DNA of 64,000 nt, from the NCBI RefSeq assembly GCF_001078595.1, contig NZ_LFTY01000001.1, positions 549,830 to 613,829 of the forward strand. The letters run 5' to 3'. The notes below the pieces were generated by a model that was not told the origin of the DNA, did no database searches, and saw only the letters and a list, made by a program, of their open reading frames with translations. Below are positions 18,952 to 29,070 of this stretch, in pieces. Both the position numbers and the translations under genes were made by a program. Each line of letters starts with the position of its first letter. Position 1 is the stretch's first letter. This stretch comes from Candidatus Rhodobacter oscarellae. Its GTDB lineage: Bacteria; Pseudomonadota; Alphaproteobacteria; Rhodobacterales; Rhodobacteraceae.

Positions 18952-19005
18952 AGCACGTTCCTCTCTATTGGTTGGTTGAATGGACCCTTCTGCGGGTCGC
19001 TTGGT

Positions 19006-20331
19006 TTAGTTTCCGTACACGTATCCAGGCAGCCAGAGGGCGATGCTTGGGAAGGTCATGATGGTGGCCAGCGCCAGCACCATCACCAGCACAAAGGGCA
19101 GGATGGAGCCGTAGATGTCGCGCAGCGTGATCTCGGGCGGCGCCATGGCGCGCATCAGGAACAGGTTATAGCCGAACGGCGGAGTCATATAGGCGATCTG
19201 GGTGGTGATCGTATAAAGCACGCCGTACCAGATCAGATCGAACCCCAGCGCATCCACCAGCGGCACATAGAGCGGCGCCACGATCACCAGCATGGCGGTG
19301 TCGTCCAGGAAGGTGCCCATCAGGATAAAGCTGAGCTGCATCAGGATCAGGATCGCCCAGGGGCCAAGCCCCAACTGCTCGGTAAAGACCGCCTCGATGG
19401 CGCGCACGGCCCCCAGCCCGTCGAACACCGAGCCAAACGCCAACGCGGCGAGGATGATCCACATGAACATGCAGGAAATCCCCAGCGTCTTGCGCACCGA
19501 GGTCTCGAACACGGCGCGGGTCATCCGGCCCTTGACCACCGCCGCGCCAAAGGCGGCCAGCGCGCCTATGGCGGAGGATTCCACCAGGCTGGTCCAGCCG
19601 TTCACGAAGGGCACCATCATCGCAAAGAAGATGAAGAGCGGCAGCAGCCCCGCCCCCAGAAGCCGCAGCTTTTCGGGCATCGGCATCGCCCGCTCCTCGG
19701 CGGGCAGCGCCGGGCCAAGGGCCGGGTTCAACCGGCATCGGATCACGATGTAGAGCACGAACATTGCCGCCATCATCAGCCCCGGCACCACTCCGGCAAG
19801 CCAAAGCTGCCCGACGGGCTGGCGCGCGATCATCGCGTAAAGCACCAGCACCACGGAGGGCGGCACCAGAATGCCCAGGGACGATCCGGCCTGTATCACC
19901 CCCGTCACCATGCGCTTGTCATAGCCCCGCCTGAGCAGCTCCGGCAGCGCGATGGTGGCCCCGATTGCCATGCCCGCAACGGACAGCCCGTTCATCGCCG
20001 AGATCAGCACCATCAGCCCGATGGTCCCCACCGCCAGCCCACCGGACAGCCCGCCCATCCAGACGTGGAACATCTTATAAAGATCGTCCGCGATCCGGCT
20101 CTCCGACAGCACGTAGCCCATGAAGATGAACATCGGCAGGGTCAGCAGCGGGTACCACTTCATCAGCTTCATCGCGGCCGCGAACCCAAGGTCATAACCG
20201 CCCCGGTCGCCCCAAAGAAAGAACGCCGCGATGACCGCGACAAAGCCGATGGCCCCAAAGACCCGCTGGCCGGTCAGCAGCATGAGCATCATCGACGCAA
20301 ACATCAGCGTTGCGATCACTTCATAAGCCAT
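19006..20331 (-). CDS. TRAP transporter large permease (DctM family)
   Basis: 441-residue ion-coupled membrane permease with about a dozen hydrophobic helices. SLGILVPPSVVLVLYAMIA and GTFLDDTAMLVIVAPL are the two pseudo-repeat hairpin motifs of the IT superfamily. Its start overlaps the stop of dctQ by one base, so the two membrane subunits are coupled. Confidence 0.93.
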   Translation of the reverse strand: MAYEVIATLMFASMMLMLLTGQRVFGAIGFVAVIAAFFLWGDRGGYDLGFAAAMKLMKWYPLLTLPMFIFMGYVLSESRIADDLYKMFHVWMGGLSGGLAVGTIGLMVLISAMNGLSVAGMAIGATIALPELLRRGYDKRMVTGVIQAGSSLGILVPPSVVLVLYAMIARQPVGQLWLAGVVPGLMMAAMFVLYIVIRCRLNPALGPALPAEERAMPMPEKLRLLGAGLLPLFIFFAMMVPFVNGWTSLVESSAIGALAAFGAAVVKGRMTRAVFETSVRKTLGISCMFMWIILAALAFGSVFDGLGAVRAIEAVFTEQLGLGPWAILILMQLSFILMGTFLDDTAMLVIVAPLYVPLVDALGFDLIWYGVLYTITTQIAYMTPPFGYNLFLMRAMAPPEITLRDIYGSILPFVLVMVLALATIMTFPSIALWLPGYVYGN

Positions 20332-20885
20332 CAGGCCGTACCCTCATGTGTTTCGGCCTCGTCGGTGTCCTTGGGGCCCATGTCGTGCCCCATCAGACGC
20401 AGGATGTCCTTGAAGAGCTCGCTGATCGCCTGCAGCAACATCAGGAAGATGCCCAGCAGCATGATCGCCTTGATCGGCCACAGGTAGGGCCGCCAGGCCG
20501 TTGGGCTGCGCTCGCCGCCATATCTCAGGGAATAAGCGAAGCTATCCCACCCGCCCCAGAGCAGGAAAACAAGATAGGTGATCAGAAACAGCACCGTGAT
20601 CGCATCGATCTGGGCCTTCCGGCGGTCGCTCCATTCGCCGTAGAGCAGGTCCATCCGCACGTTCGAGCCCATCTGGATCGCATAGGGGCCGCCGAGGATG
20701 TAATAGGCGACCATCGCAAACTGCGCCATTTCCAGCGTCCAGAGCGAGGGCAAAAAGAAGGTCTTGGAGATCGAGGACCAGAGCAGGATGCCCATCATGA
20801 CGAAGATGCCATACATCACGACGCGCCCGATCCAGCGGTTCATCCGGTCCACCAGCCTGACATATCGCTGCATCATCGACGTCAC
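20331..20885 (-). CDS. TRAP transporter small permease (DctQ family)
   Basis: 184-residue four-helix subunit. WIGRVVMYGIFVMMGILLWSS is the first helix and GPYAIQMGSNVRMDLLYGEWSDRRKAQ the conserved cytoplasmic turn. The start overlaps the end of the amidohydrolase gene by four bases (20882-20885). Confidence 0.9.
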   Translation of the reverse strand: MTSMMQRYVRLVDRMNRWIGRVVMYGIFVMMGILLWSSISKTFFLPSLWTLEMAQFAMVAYYILGGPYAIQMGSNVRMDLLYGEWSDRRKAQIDAITVLFLITYLVFLLWGGWDSFAYSLRYGGERSPTAWRPYLWPIKAIMLLGIFLMLLQAISELFKDILRLMGHDMGPKDTDEAETHEGTA

Positions 20886-21661
20886 GCGGACACCTGCATC
20901 GACACCTGCATCAAGGCTGCCTCGAGCATGGGGCAGAGAAGATCGGCGATTTTCCGGACGTCCATTTCATCCGCCAGCAGATCGTTGCGCACCTCGATCA
21001 TCACGTTGTCGCGCCCCCGCGCCGTCCCGTGCCGGGCAAGCATATGTGTCACCCCGTCGGCGGCGGAATAGGGCTGGTTGAGCTCGATGCGCGGACCGGG
21101 TGGTGCTGCGGCCAGCATGGCCCTTGCCAAGCGGGGCTCGGCGTCATGCAACAGGCCGATTTCCGTGGCGCGGGGCTTTCCGTGCCAGAATGGCGTGAAG
21201 GAATGGATCGTCACCAGCACCGGCGATGCGCCCATGCCGTCCAATGTGTCGGTCACCGCGCGATGAAACGGCTCGTAAATCTCGCTGACGCGCGCGGCCC
21301 GGTGCTGCGGCGAGAGCGCCCGGTTGCCCGGTATCTCGACCTCTTCGGTCCGGTCCGGCATGGCGTCGGGGCGCTCGGGGGGCCGGTTGCAGTCATGAAC
21401 CAGCCGAGACACCCGTGACAGCACCAGCGGCGCGTCCAGCATGTCCGACAGGGCACGCGCCAGGTCCGCCGCACCGGGATCCCAGACCGCATGGCTGGAT
21501 CGGTCGGCGGCACGCAAACCGAGCGCCCCGAGGCTTGCCGGGATCATGGCGCTTGCATGCTCGCACACCAGACAGACGCAAGACCGCCCGCCGGGGTTCA
21601 CAACCTCGGCAACGGGCCCCTCCTCGGGGCGCAGAATCTGATGTGTTTCGGGATTTGTCAT
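20882..21661 (-). CDS. N-formylglutamate amidohydrolase family protein
   Basis: 259-residue FGase-family hydrolase. CEHASAMIPASLGAL at the N terminus, VHDCNRPPERPDAM, TIHSFTPFWHGKPR and LNQPYSAADGVTH hold conserved acidic, histidine and arginine residues. First gene of the unit leading into the TRAP transporter. No other histidine-degradation gene is present. An amidase acting on a gamma-glutamyl amide made by the downstream ligase fits the context as well as N-formylglutamate does. Confidence 0.8.
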   Translation of the reverse strand: MTNPETHQILRPEEGPVAEVVNPGGRSCVCLVCEHASAMIPASLGALGLRAADRSSHAVWDPGAADLARALSDMLDAPLVLSRVSRLVHDCNRPPERPDAMPDRTEEVEIPGNRALSPQHRAARVSEIYEPFHRAVTDTLDGMGASPVLVTIHSFTPFWHGKPRATEIGLLHDAEPRLARAMLAAAPPGPRIELNQPYSAADGVTHMLARHGTARGRDNVMIEVRNDLLADEMDVRKIADLLCPMLEAALMQVSMQVSA

Positions 21662-21761
21662 CCGGTCATTAGGGCGGTGCGGCCGGGGGCTGTCAAGAAA
21701 AAATTGTAGACGAAGTTACGGCGGATATGTAGCATGTAACAAAAGCTTCAAAAGGCCGCAC

Positions 21762-22628
21762 ATGGTGAGCAAGCGCGAGATCGTCAAAGACCTGCTGAAC
21801 GACCGCAAGGCCGACCTGACCCCGGCCGAACGGCAGCTGTCCGACATTCTTCTGCGCGATTATCCGGTTGCCGGCCTGCAATCGATCACCAAGCTGGCCG
21901 AGGCGGCCAGCGTATCCTCGCCAACGGTGATCCGGCTTGCGCGCAAGCTGGGCTTCGACGGCTACCCCGAACTTCAGGCCGCGCTGCGCGAAGAGGCCAG
22001 CGCCCAGATCAAGCAGCCGATCCTCAAGCGCGAGGGCTGGCCGGAGGGCCGCAAGGATTCGCCGGCCTTCCGCGGCTTTGCCGAGGCTGTCTTTGACAAC
22101 CTGACCCGCACAATCGAACGCCTCGACCCTGATAGCTTCAACGCGGCCGCAGGATGCCTGGCCGATTCCCGGCGCGAGATCTTCCTTTCGGGCGGGCGGA
22201 TCACCCGGTCGAACGCCGACTATTTCTTCAACCACCTCCAGATCATCCGCCCCAAGGTCACGCTGCTGTCGCAATCCCCCAACGTTTGGCCGCAGCATCT
22301 GCTCGACATGGGGCCGGAGTCCGTGCTGGTGATATTTGATATCCGACGCTACGAGCGCGACCTTGGCAAGCTGGCCGAACTGGCCAGCGAGAAAGGGGCC
22401 GTGATCGTCCTGATGACGGATCAATGGGGCTCGCCGATCTCCGCGACGGCCGACTACACGTTCAATTCCGCGGTGGAAGTGCCGTCAAGCTGGGATTCGA
22501 CGCTTGGCATCAACCTGATCGTCGAAGCGCTGATCGCAGAGATACAGGCTCGGCGCTGGAAAGAGTCCAAGGACCGGATCGAGGCGCTGGAGGATATGTT
22601 CCGGGAAACGCGGCTCTTCAGGAAGTGA
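21762..22628 (+). CDS. MurR/RpiR-family transcriptional regulator
   Basis: 288-residue regulator: N-terminal helix-turn-helix (ITKLAEAASVSSPTVIRLARKLG, residues about 47-69) and a C-terminal SIS sugar-phosphate-like domain (about 120-260; LSGGRITRSNADYFFNHL, VIFDIRRYERDLGKLAELA). Divergent from the amidohydrolase/TRAP genes across 100 bases, so the natural target. SIS regulators normally sense phosphorylated ligands; the real effector is unknown. Confidence 0.88.
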   Translation: MVSKREIVKDLLNDRKADLTPAERQLSDILLRDYPVAGLQSITKLAEAASVSSPTVIRLARKLGFDGYPELQAALREEASAQIKQPILKREGWPEGRKDSPAFRGFAEAVFDNLTRTIERLDPDSFNAAAGCLADSRREIFLSGGRITRSNADYFFNHLQIIRPKVTLLSQSPNVWPQHLLDMGPESVLVIFDIRRYERDLGKLAELASEKGAVIVLMTDQWGSPISATADYTFNSAVEVPSSWDSTLGINLIVEALIAEIQARRWKESKDRIEALEDMFRETRLFRK

Positions 22629-22682
22629 TGTGCCGGGATTGCGCGTGCCGGGTTGATCCCGCAGGCGCGGTGCGGACCATCC

Positions 22683-24023
22683 TCACGCCGCCGCCTTCAC
22701 TGCGGCTTCGACAATGGCAAGCGCGGTGCTGAGGTCTTCTTCCGCAATGGTCATGGGCGGGGAGAGGGTCAGCACGTTGCCGGCGCTGAGCTTGAAGGAC
22801 AGGCCCTCGGCAAGGCAAGCGTAAAGGATGCGTTCCGCGCGGTCCGGGTCGGGCATGCGGCTGTCGCGGTCCGAGACGATCTCGACCCCGAACATGCAGC
22901 CGCGGCCACGGATATCGCCGACAATTGCGCATTGGCCGAGGGTCTGATGAAGCCGTTCCAGGGCCAGGGCGCCAAGATCGGCGGCGCGGTCGGCAAGCCC
23001 CTCATCCTCAATGATATCCAGCGTGGTCAGGGCCGCGCGCGCCGTTACCGGGTTCTTTTCGTGGGTGTAATGCCCAATCGCGAAATCCCCGGCCACGTCC
23101 AGATCGGCCCTGGCCAGCACCGCGGCAATCGGCAGGACGCCGCCGCCCAGCGCCTTGCCGAGCACGATTATGTCGGGCGTCACGCCGTCATGGTCATGGG
23201 CAAAGAAGCGGCCGGTCTTGCCCAGCCCGGTGGGAATCTCGTCGATGATCAACAACGCGCCAGTGGATTGCGCGCTGGCCGAGACCGACTGCCAGTAGCC
23301 CGGCGGCGGCACGACGGGGACGGCGCGCATCGGCTCGCCCACCACGGCGGCCATGTCCCCTTCGCGTCGCAGCACGAAATCCGCCATGTTCGCGCAGGCC
23401 AATCCGCAGCTATCCGGGCCGGCATGACCATATGCGCAGTGGTAGCAGTGAAACGGAGCCACATGTTCTGCCCCGGGCAGCAGCGGCCCGGCGATATGGC
23501 TGCGAAATGTCGCCTCGCCGCCGACCGAGGACGCGCCGAAACCCGCACCGTGAAAGCTGTCCCAGAATGACAGCGTCTTGAACCGGCCCGTGGCGGCGCG
23601 GGCGATCTTCATGGCGACCTCTATGGCGTCAGAACCGCCAGTGGTGAACAGCACCTTGGCAGGCCATGGCGCTAGCGCGCCCAACCGTTCGGCCAATTCG
23701 ACCGAGACCGCATTGGTAAACCGCCTTGGCGAAAACGGCAGGCTGTCCAGCTGATCCTTGAGCGCCGCAATCAAGCGCGGGTGGCCATAACCGATATGAT
23801 GCACCGAGTTCCCGTGGAAATCCATGAACCGGTTCCCGGTGGTGTCTTCGATCCAGATACCCTCGGCCTTGGCTATGGTCGAGGCGCAGGGGGAGGACAG
23901 AGACTGGTGGAGAAAGGCGTTTGCGTCGCGCGACAGCAGCGCGCTGTTGGCAGCGCCCTGCGTTGCCGCAACCCAGGCGGTGCGGGCCGCAGAGGTGTTG
24001 GATTCACCTTCGGTATGTCGCAT
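22683..24023 (-). CDS. pbfA: Class III aminotransferase-fold enzyme, likely (R)-1-hydroxy-2-aminoethylphosphonate ammonia-lyase
   Basis: 446-residue PLP enzyme. FTTGGSDAIEVAMKIARAAT binds cofactor phosphate, IIDEIPTGLGKTGRFFAHD is the Asp motif, and the Schiff-base lysine is in IIVLGKALGGGVLP. Position just after phnY in an aminoethylphosphonate cluster is what is known for PbfA, which converts hydroxylated AEP to phosphonoacetaldehyde and so widens the pathway. A cysteine/histidine-rich loop (CYHCAYGHAGPDSCGLAC) in mid-protein is unusual among transaminases and could bind metal. Could still be an ordinary transaminase. Confidence 0.75.
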   Translation of the reverse strand: MRHTEGESNTSAARTAWVAATQGAANSALLSRDANAFLHQSLSSPCASTIAKAEGIWIEDTTGNRFMDFHGNSVHHIGYGHPRLIAALKDQLDSLPFSPRRFTNAVSVELAERLGALAPWPAKVLFTTGGSDAIEVAMKIARAATGRFKTLSFWDSFHGAGFGASSVGGEATFRSHIAGPLLPGAEHVAPFHCYHCAYGHAGPDSCGLACANMADFVLRREGDMAAVVGEPMRAVPVVPPPGYWQSVSASAQSTGALLIIDEIPTGLGKTGRFFAHDHDGVTPDIIVLGKALGGGVLPIAAVLARADLDVAGDFAIGHYTHEKNPVTARAALTTLDIIEDEGLADRAADLGALALERLHQTLGQCAIVGDIRGRGCMFGVEIVSDRDSRMPDPDRAERILYACLAEGLSFKLSAGNVLTLSPPMTIAEEDLSTALAIVEAAVKAAA

Positions 24024-24119
24024 CAGGGTGCCTCCTTAGGGTCTACGGTCTGCACAGGCCCGCTGGCCGTCAGATCTGGGCCGCTGATCCAGGCGATCCT
24101 GGGCGCGCGCGCCACAACC

Positions 24120-25571
24120 CTATGGCCAGGGCAGTGAGTAGGTCTTGACGTTGGTGAAGAACTTCATCGCCTCGATCACCCCTTCCTTGATGCCATTGCC
24201 GCTATCCTTGATGCCCCCGAAGGGCGACATCTCGATCCGGTAGCCGGGCTGCTCCCAGATGTTGCAGGTGCCCACGTCCAGCCCGTTGATATAGGCGATC
24301 GCGCGATTGAGATCGTTGGTGCAGACACCGGAGCTGAGCCCGAACTGCGTGCCGTTCGAGATCTTCATCACCTCGGCGTCGTCATCAGGCACGCGCACGA
24401 TGGGGATAATGGGGCCGAAGGTTTCCTCCATCACCAACTCGCTGTCATGGGGCACATGATCGACCACGATGGGCGGCAGAAGCGCGCCACGGCGCTTAGG
24501 ATGATAGAGGATCTCCGCGCCTGCATCGGCGGCCATCAGCACCCGGGTTTCGAACAGTGCGGCGGCCTCTGCGTGGATCACGCAGCCAAGCTCTGTGGCC
24601 GGGTCCTGCGGGTCGCCGAACTTGATCTTCTTGGCCTTCTCCACCACCAGCGGCACGAATTCATCGGCCACGCTTTCCTGCACAAGAATGCGCTTGATCG
24701 CGGTGCAGCGCTGGCCGGAGTTGCCGGTGGCCCCCGCGACGGCAATGCTCGCGGCCTTGTCCAGGTCAGCGCCCGAAAGATCATTGCAGACGATCAACGG
24801 GTCATTGCCGCCCAGCTCCAGCGCGGTGCGCTTGTAGCCCGCCTTGCCCGCGATGATCTTGCCCACCGGGACGCCGCCGGTGAAGGTGATGATGTCGATG
24901 TTGTCGTTCGTCACCATCTCGTCGCCGATATCGGCGGGCATGCCGGTGACAATCTGGAACATCTCAGGCGGCAGCCCCGCCTCATAGAGAATGTCGGCCA
25001 GCGTGATCGCGGTCAGGGGGGTCAGCTCGGTCGGCTTGCAGACCATGCAGTTGCCCGTCGCAATTGACGGCGCGATCTTGTGGCTGACCATGTTCAGCGG
25101 GTGGTTGAAGGGGGTAATGGCGCTGATCGCCCGCACCGGTTCGCGCATGGTGAAGATCTTGCGCGCCTTGCCGTTATGGGTCAGGTCGCAAGAGAAAATC
25201 TCGCCGTCATCCTTCATCGCCTCGGCGGCGGCGAATTGGTAGACGTCCTGCGCGCGCTTGGTTTCATAGATCGCGTGCTGATGGCAGATGCCAAGCTCCA
25301 GCGTCAGCCATTTGGCCAGGTAGTCGCGCTTTTGCCCGATGATCTCGCCGGTGCGCTGGAGGATCTGGCTGCGCTCGTAACGGGTCAGGCTGGACGTGTA
25401 ATTCGCCGCGATCTCGAAGGCGCGGGCGGCGTGTTCTGCGGTGCCCGCAGGCACGGTGCCTATGACCTCGTCAGTGTAGGGATAGCGGACCTCGATCACA
25501 TCGTTGGTGGTCACCTTTTCGCCGCCGATGCGCATGGCCTCGTGACGAATGTCTGTGACTGGTTTGTTCAT
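24120..25571 (-). CDS. phnY: Phosphonoacetaldehyde dehydrogenase
   Basis: NAD-dependent oxidation of phosphonoacetaldehyde to phosphonoacetate. 483 residues, ALDH superfamily: [17 protein letters not shown] (cofactor), [12 protein letters not shown] (Glu) and [16 protein letters not shown] (catalytic Cys). Identity rests mostly on its neighbours, since it lies between phnA and pbfA and its start overlaps the phnA stop by four bases. Confidence 0.9.
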   Translation of the reverse strand: MNKPVTDIRHEAMRIGGEKVTTNDVIEVRYPYTDEVIGTVPAGTAEHAARAFEIAANYTSSLTRYERSQILQRTGEIIGQKRDYLAKWLTLELGICHQHAIYETKRAQDVYQFAAAEAMKDDGEIFSCDLTHNGKARKIFTMREPVRAISAITPFNHPLNMVSHKIAPSIATGNCMVCKPTELTPLTAITLADILYEAGLPPEMFQIVTGMPADIGDEMVTNDNIDIITFTGGVPVGKIIAGKAGYKRTALELGGNDPLIVCNDLSGADLDKAASIAVAGATGNSGQRCTAIKRILVQESVADEFVPLVVEKAKKIKFGDPQDPATELGCVIHAEAAALFETRVLMAADAGAEILYHPKRRGALLPPIVVDHVPHDSELVMEETFGPIIPIVRVPDDDAEVMKISNGTQFGLSSGVCTNDLNRAIAYINGLDVGTCNIWEQPGYRIEMSPFGGIKDSGNGIKEGVIEAMKFFTNVKTYSLPWP

Positions 25572-26785
25572 GCGGGCATCTCCTCGAGCGCGGCGGCGGT
25601 GCAGGCGTAGAAAAATGCGTCGAAGTTCCGCAGGGTCGGCGCGCCCGGCAGGTCGATCACCCGGTTCACGATAAAGGGGACCTCTTGTTCCGTCAGGCCG
25701 CCATGGCTGCGCAGCGGCTCCTTCAGCGCGGCAAGATCGTGGCGGTGGGCCGAGGTGCCGATGGTCATGTTCTCGGTCGAGACCATCACCACATCCCCGA
25801 TCCGGTCCGGCGGCAGGTCGTATTTCTGCACGGCTTCTTCGCGGGTGGTCACCTCTAGCATCTCCGGCAGCGCCTTCAGGCGCGCGACGATGCTGGCGCG
25901 GTCAGCGCCCTCCGGCAGATAGGCCGTGGCGAAGGAGCCAAGCGCCCCATGGTGAACCACATACGGGTCGGTGATCGGCAGGATCACGCGGGCCGCTGCC
26001 GCGCCCAGCCAGTCGTCCATCACGTCCTGCAGGTAGATCACCGCCGGAGCGCCCTGGGCGTCATGCTTGGGTTTCATGCCGTGGTCGGCGGTCACGACGA
26101 CGGCGGCCCCCATGGCATAGAAATCCTTGGCCCCCTGTTCGTCCGGCGCGAACTTGTGCTGGACGTAATCGGTCGTCGATAGATACATCACATCCGGCTT
26201 CCACTCGCGCAGCAGCTTGACGCCCGCCGCAAAGACGAACTCTGACAGCTCGGCCGAGTAAACCTCGGGCACCGGCATGCCGAGCCAGTCGCTGGCGCGG
26301 TCGATCCCATGCTCGGCCACGGTGGTGTCGCCGGAGCGTTCCGAGGAGAAGGCGATCGCGCGGTCCTCGTCAAACTTCAGGCCAGAGCCCAGAAGCGCGC
26401 GCAGCTTGTCCTTGGCCGTGACCATCGCCACCCGCGCCCCGGCCTCGTAGAACTTTGAAAAGATCGTCGGAGCCCGCAAGAAGCGCACGTCGTTCATCAT
26501 CACCTCTTCGCCGGTATCCGGGTCATAGAGGAAGTTGCCGCAGATGCCGTGAACCACGGGCGGGCGGCCGGTGGCAATCGACAGGTTGTTGGGATTGGTG
26601 AAGGAGGGGATCACCGAATGGGCCAGCCGGTCGGTGCCGGTTTCGCGCATCTTCTTGAGGTGCGGCATCAGGCCCTCGGCGATGGCGACCTCCAGGTATT
26701 CCGGCTCGCAGCCATCAAGGCAGATGGCAATCGCGCAGGTCCTGGGCGCGGCATAGGTGCGGTCGTTTACGGTGACGTCTTGCAT
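25568..26785 (-). CDS. phnA: Phosphonoacetate hydrolase
   Basis: Cleaves phosphonoacetate to acetate and phosphate, last step of the oxidative AEP route. 405 residues, alkaline-phosphatase superfamily. First metal ligand in [12 protein letters not shown], nucleophilic Thr in [18 protein letters not shown], and further ligands in [15 protein letters not shown] and the C-terminal [18 protein letters not shown]. Follows phnW by 11 bases. Confidence 0.93.
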   Translation of the reverse strand: MQDVTVNDRTYAAPRTCAIAICLDGCEPEYLEVAIAEGLMPHLKKMRETGTDRLAHSVIPSFTNPNNLSIATGRPPVVHGICGNFLYDPDTGEEVMMNDVRFLRAPTIFSKFYEAGARVAMVTAKDKLRALLGSGLKFDEDRAIAFSSERSGDTTVAEHGIDRASDWLGMPVPEVYSAELSEFVFAAGVKLLREWKPDVMYLSTTDYVQHKFAPDEQGAKDFYAMGAAVVVTADHGMKPKHDAQGAPAVIYLQDVMDDWLGAAAARVILPITDPYVVHHGALGSFATAYLPEGADRASIVARLKALPEMLEVTTREEAVQKYDLPPDRIGDVVMVSTENMTIGTSAHRHDLAALKEPLRSHGGLTEQEVPFIVNRVIDLPGAPTLRNFDAFFYACTAAALEEMPA

Positions 26786-26796
26786 TTACGTGTCCT

Positions 26797-27984
26797 TCAA
26801 GCAGCGAGTTTCTTGCGTTCTTCGAGGGCGGCAGCGGGCGGGGCGGCGGAGTTCACGCCCATCTGCGACAGGGCGAAACCGGCGGCCTTGACCACCCGGC
26901 GCATCACATCTTCATCCATCCGCCCGATGCAGCCAATGCGGAAACTGTCCACCACAGTCAGCTTGCCCGGATAGATGATGAACCCCTGCCCCTTCATCAG
27001 CTCGTAGAACCGGCTGAAATCAAAGGCAGGGCTTTCGGGGCAGAAGAAAGTGACGATGATCGGAGAGAGCCAGCGGTCGGCCAGCAGGGTCTCAAAGCCG
27101 AGCCCGCGCAGCCCCTCGACGACCACATCGCGGTTCCGAGAGTAGCGCGCCAGCCGGGCCGGTGCGCCGCCCTCGGCCTCGTGCAGGTCCAGCGCCTTCA
27201 GGAACGCCGCCACGGTATGGGTCGGAGGGGTAAAGCGCCACTGGCCGGTCTTGTTCATGGTCTCCCATTGCGCATGGACATCCAGCGACAGGGAATGGCT
27301 GTTGCCTTTCGCCGACGCGATTTCATCCTTGCGGGCAATGACGAAACCGAAACCGGGCACGCCCTCGATGCATTTGTTGGCCGACGAAACGAAGGCGGTA
27401 CAATGCAAGGCGGCCACATCCAGCGGCAGGGCCCCGAAGGCGGACATCGAATCGATCAGCAGCTTGCGCCCGGCGGCATGGGTGGCCTCGGCGATCTCCT
27501 CAACCGGGTTCAGGATGCCCGACGATGTCTCGCAATGGACGGCCAGCACATGGGTGATGGCGGGGTCCGAGGCCAGGATGCCGGCCACTTCCGCCCCGCG
27601 CGGCGGCAGATAGTCGCCCTTGTCCAGCAGATGCAGCCCCCGGCCAAGATATTGCAACGTCTTGGCGGCGCGCAGCCCATACGCGCCGTTCGCCAGCACC
27701 AGCACCTTGCCGTCCTTCGGCACGAAGCTGCCCAGCATGGCCTCGACGCTATAGGACCCCGAGCCCTGGATGGGCACACAGTCATAGGCGGGCGCGCCGT
27801 CCCCGACCATGGCCAGCAGGCGGCTTCGCAGGTCGCGGGTCATCGCGCGAAACCCGTCATCCCAGCTGCCCCAGTCCCTGAGCATGGCGTCTTTGACCTC
27901 CCATGCCGTGGACAGGGGGCCGGGTGTCAGCAGGAAAGGTTCACCAAGGGCGGGGTCGGGAAAGGCTGGCGACATGGGCGTCAT
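26797..27984 (-). CDS. phnW: 2-aminoethylphosphonate--pyruvate transaminase
   Basis: Converts 2-aminoethylphosphonate and pyruvate to phosphonoacetaldehyde and alanine. 395 residues with LTPGPLSTAWEVKDAMLRDWGSWD, IQGSGSYSVEAML, the Asp in LLIDSMSAFGALPLD and the PLP lysine in VSSANKCIEGVPGFGFV (quoted in part). First gene of the unit phnW-phnA-phnY-pbfA, 89 bases from the divergent LysR gene. Confidence 0.93.
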   Translation of the reverse strand: MTPMSPAFPDPALGEPFLLTPGPLSTAWEVKDAMLRDWGSWDDGFRAMTRDLRSRLLAMVGDGAPAYDCVPIQGSGSYSVEAMLGSFVPKDGKVLVLANGAYGLRAAKTLQYLGRGLHLLDKGDYLPPRGAEVAGILASDPAITHVLAVHCETSSGILNPVEEIAEATHAAGRKLLIDSMSAFGALPLDVAALHCTAFVSSANKCIEGVPGFGFVIARKDEIASAKGNSHSLSLDVHAQWETMNKTGQWRFTPPTHTVAAFLKALDLHEAEGGAPARLARYSRNRDVVVEGLRGLGFETLLADRWLSPIIVTFFCPESPAFDFSRFYELMKGQGFIIYPGKLTVVDSFRIGCIGRMDEDVMRRVVKAAGFALSQMGVNSAAPPAAALEERKKLAA

Positions 27985-28073
27985 CTCTGGGCTAGCTTCG
28001 GGCCCAATCTGCGCAGATTACCCTATATGTAAAATCTTTCTTTTCTATTGATTAATAGGTACAGCCTATAGGC

Positions 28074-28928
28074 ATGAGATACGCCCAGCTTCGCGCCTTT
28101 CACCATGTCGCCCTGTCGGGCGGGTTCTCCCGCGCCGCGGCGACGCTGAACCAGTCGCAACCCTCCATCTCGGACCAGGTTCGCAAGCTGGAAGAGGCGC
28201 ATGATACGCTACTGTTTCACCGCGACACCCGGCAGGTGCGCCTGACGGAGGCGGGACAGGGATTGCTGCGGTTGACCCGGCGGTTCTTCGAGACCGAGGA
28301 GGAGATTGCCGAATATCTTGACCGAAACCGCGCCGTGCCAACCGGTCAGTTGCGGATCGTGGCCGACAGCGCTGCCCATGTCACACCCGCCATTGGCCGG
28401 TTCCGGGCGGCGCATCCGGGGGTGAATGTCTCGCTCTGGACCGGCAACACGCAGGAGGTCCTGGCGCGGCTTCGCAACTACGACGCAGAGATCGGCGTGG
28501 CTGGCAACCTGGGCGCGGCAAAGGGCCTTGACCGGGTCGAACTGGAGCGCTCGCCGATTGTCGCCATCGCCTCGCATGGGTTGATCCCCGAGGCGCAGGA
28601 TAAGATCGCCTTTGCCGATCTGACAAACTGGCCGCTGATCTTCCGCGAGCCGGGCTCACGGACCAGAGAGCATTTGGAGGCGGCCTCAGAGGTGACCGGA
28701 GTGAAGTTGGTGCCATCGGTCCAGGTCGAAGGCCGCGAGGCGATGCGCGAGCTGGTGGCGACCGGGGCCGGCATCGGGTTCCTGTCGGAGGCCGAGTTCG
28801 GCCATGACCGGCGCCTGCGCAAATTCGCAATCGCGGGGGTTGATCTGGGCATGTCCGAAACGCTGGTAACATTGTCGGCGCGGCGGGACGTACCGGTGAT
28901 CAGGGCGTTCCTTAGGATCTTGGCCTGA
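28074..28928 (+). CDS. LysR-family regulator of the aminoethylphosphonate genes
   Basis: 284 residues. The N-terminal helix-turn-helix (GGFSRAAATLNQSQPSISDQVRKLEE) is followed by a substrate-binding domain (GQLRIVADSAAHVTPAIGRF, VEGREAMRELVATGAGIGFLSEAEF). Divergent from phnW, the standard arrangement for a LysR activator and its target; AEP or phosphonoacetaldehyde as co-inducer is an inference. The spacer holds AT-rich palindromic-looking stretches around 28030-28070. Confidence 0.88.
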   Translation: MRYAQLRAFHHVALSGGFSRAAATLNQSQPSISDQVRKLEEAHDTLLFHRDTRQVRLTEAGQGLLRLTRRFFETEEEIAEYLDRNRAVPTGQLRIVADSAAHVTPAIGRFRAAHPGVNVSLWTGNTQEVLARLRNYDAEIGVAGNLGAAKGLDRVELERSPIVAIASHGLIPEAQDKIAFADLTNWPLIFREPGSRTREHLEAASEVTGVKLVPSVQVEGREAMRELVATGAGIGFLSEAEFGHDRRLRKFAIAGVDLGMSETLVTLSARRDVPVIRAFLRILA

Positions 28929-29070
28929 GCGCGGCGCACAATCTCGCGGAATTTCCTCTCTGAAGTGCGGGAATGGAACGAGCGCCCATTCTTCATGCCT
29001 TTTCATAGCCTTGTGACAGTTTGTATTCACTCATCTGGGCAAGATCCGTGCCAAATTGCGTCCCCTACGC

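Noticed and set aside
17878-20487. 869-codon plus-strand open frame
   Set aside because: It is the antisense of dctP and dctM, rich in His/Arg/Gln and without any domain; the minus-strand TRAP genes are clear.
20882-21661. Assignment to histidine degradation (hutG-type role)
   Set aside because: No hut genes nearby; the gene opens a TRAP transporter operon instead.
22683-24023. Annotation as glutamate-1-semialdehyde or 4-aminobutyrate aminotransferase
   Set aside because: Fold motifs alone fit, but position in the phnW-phnA-phnY unit and the cysteine-rich insert favour the PbfA role; kept at moderate confidence.
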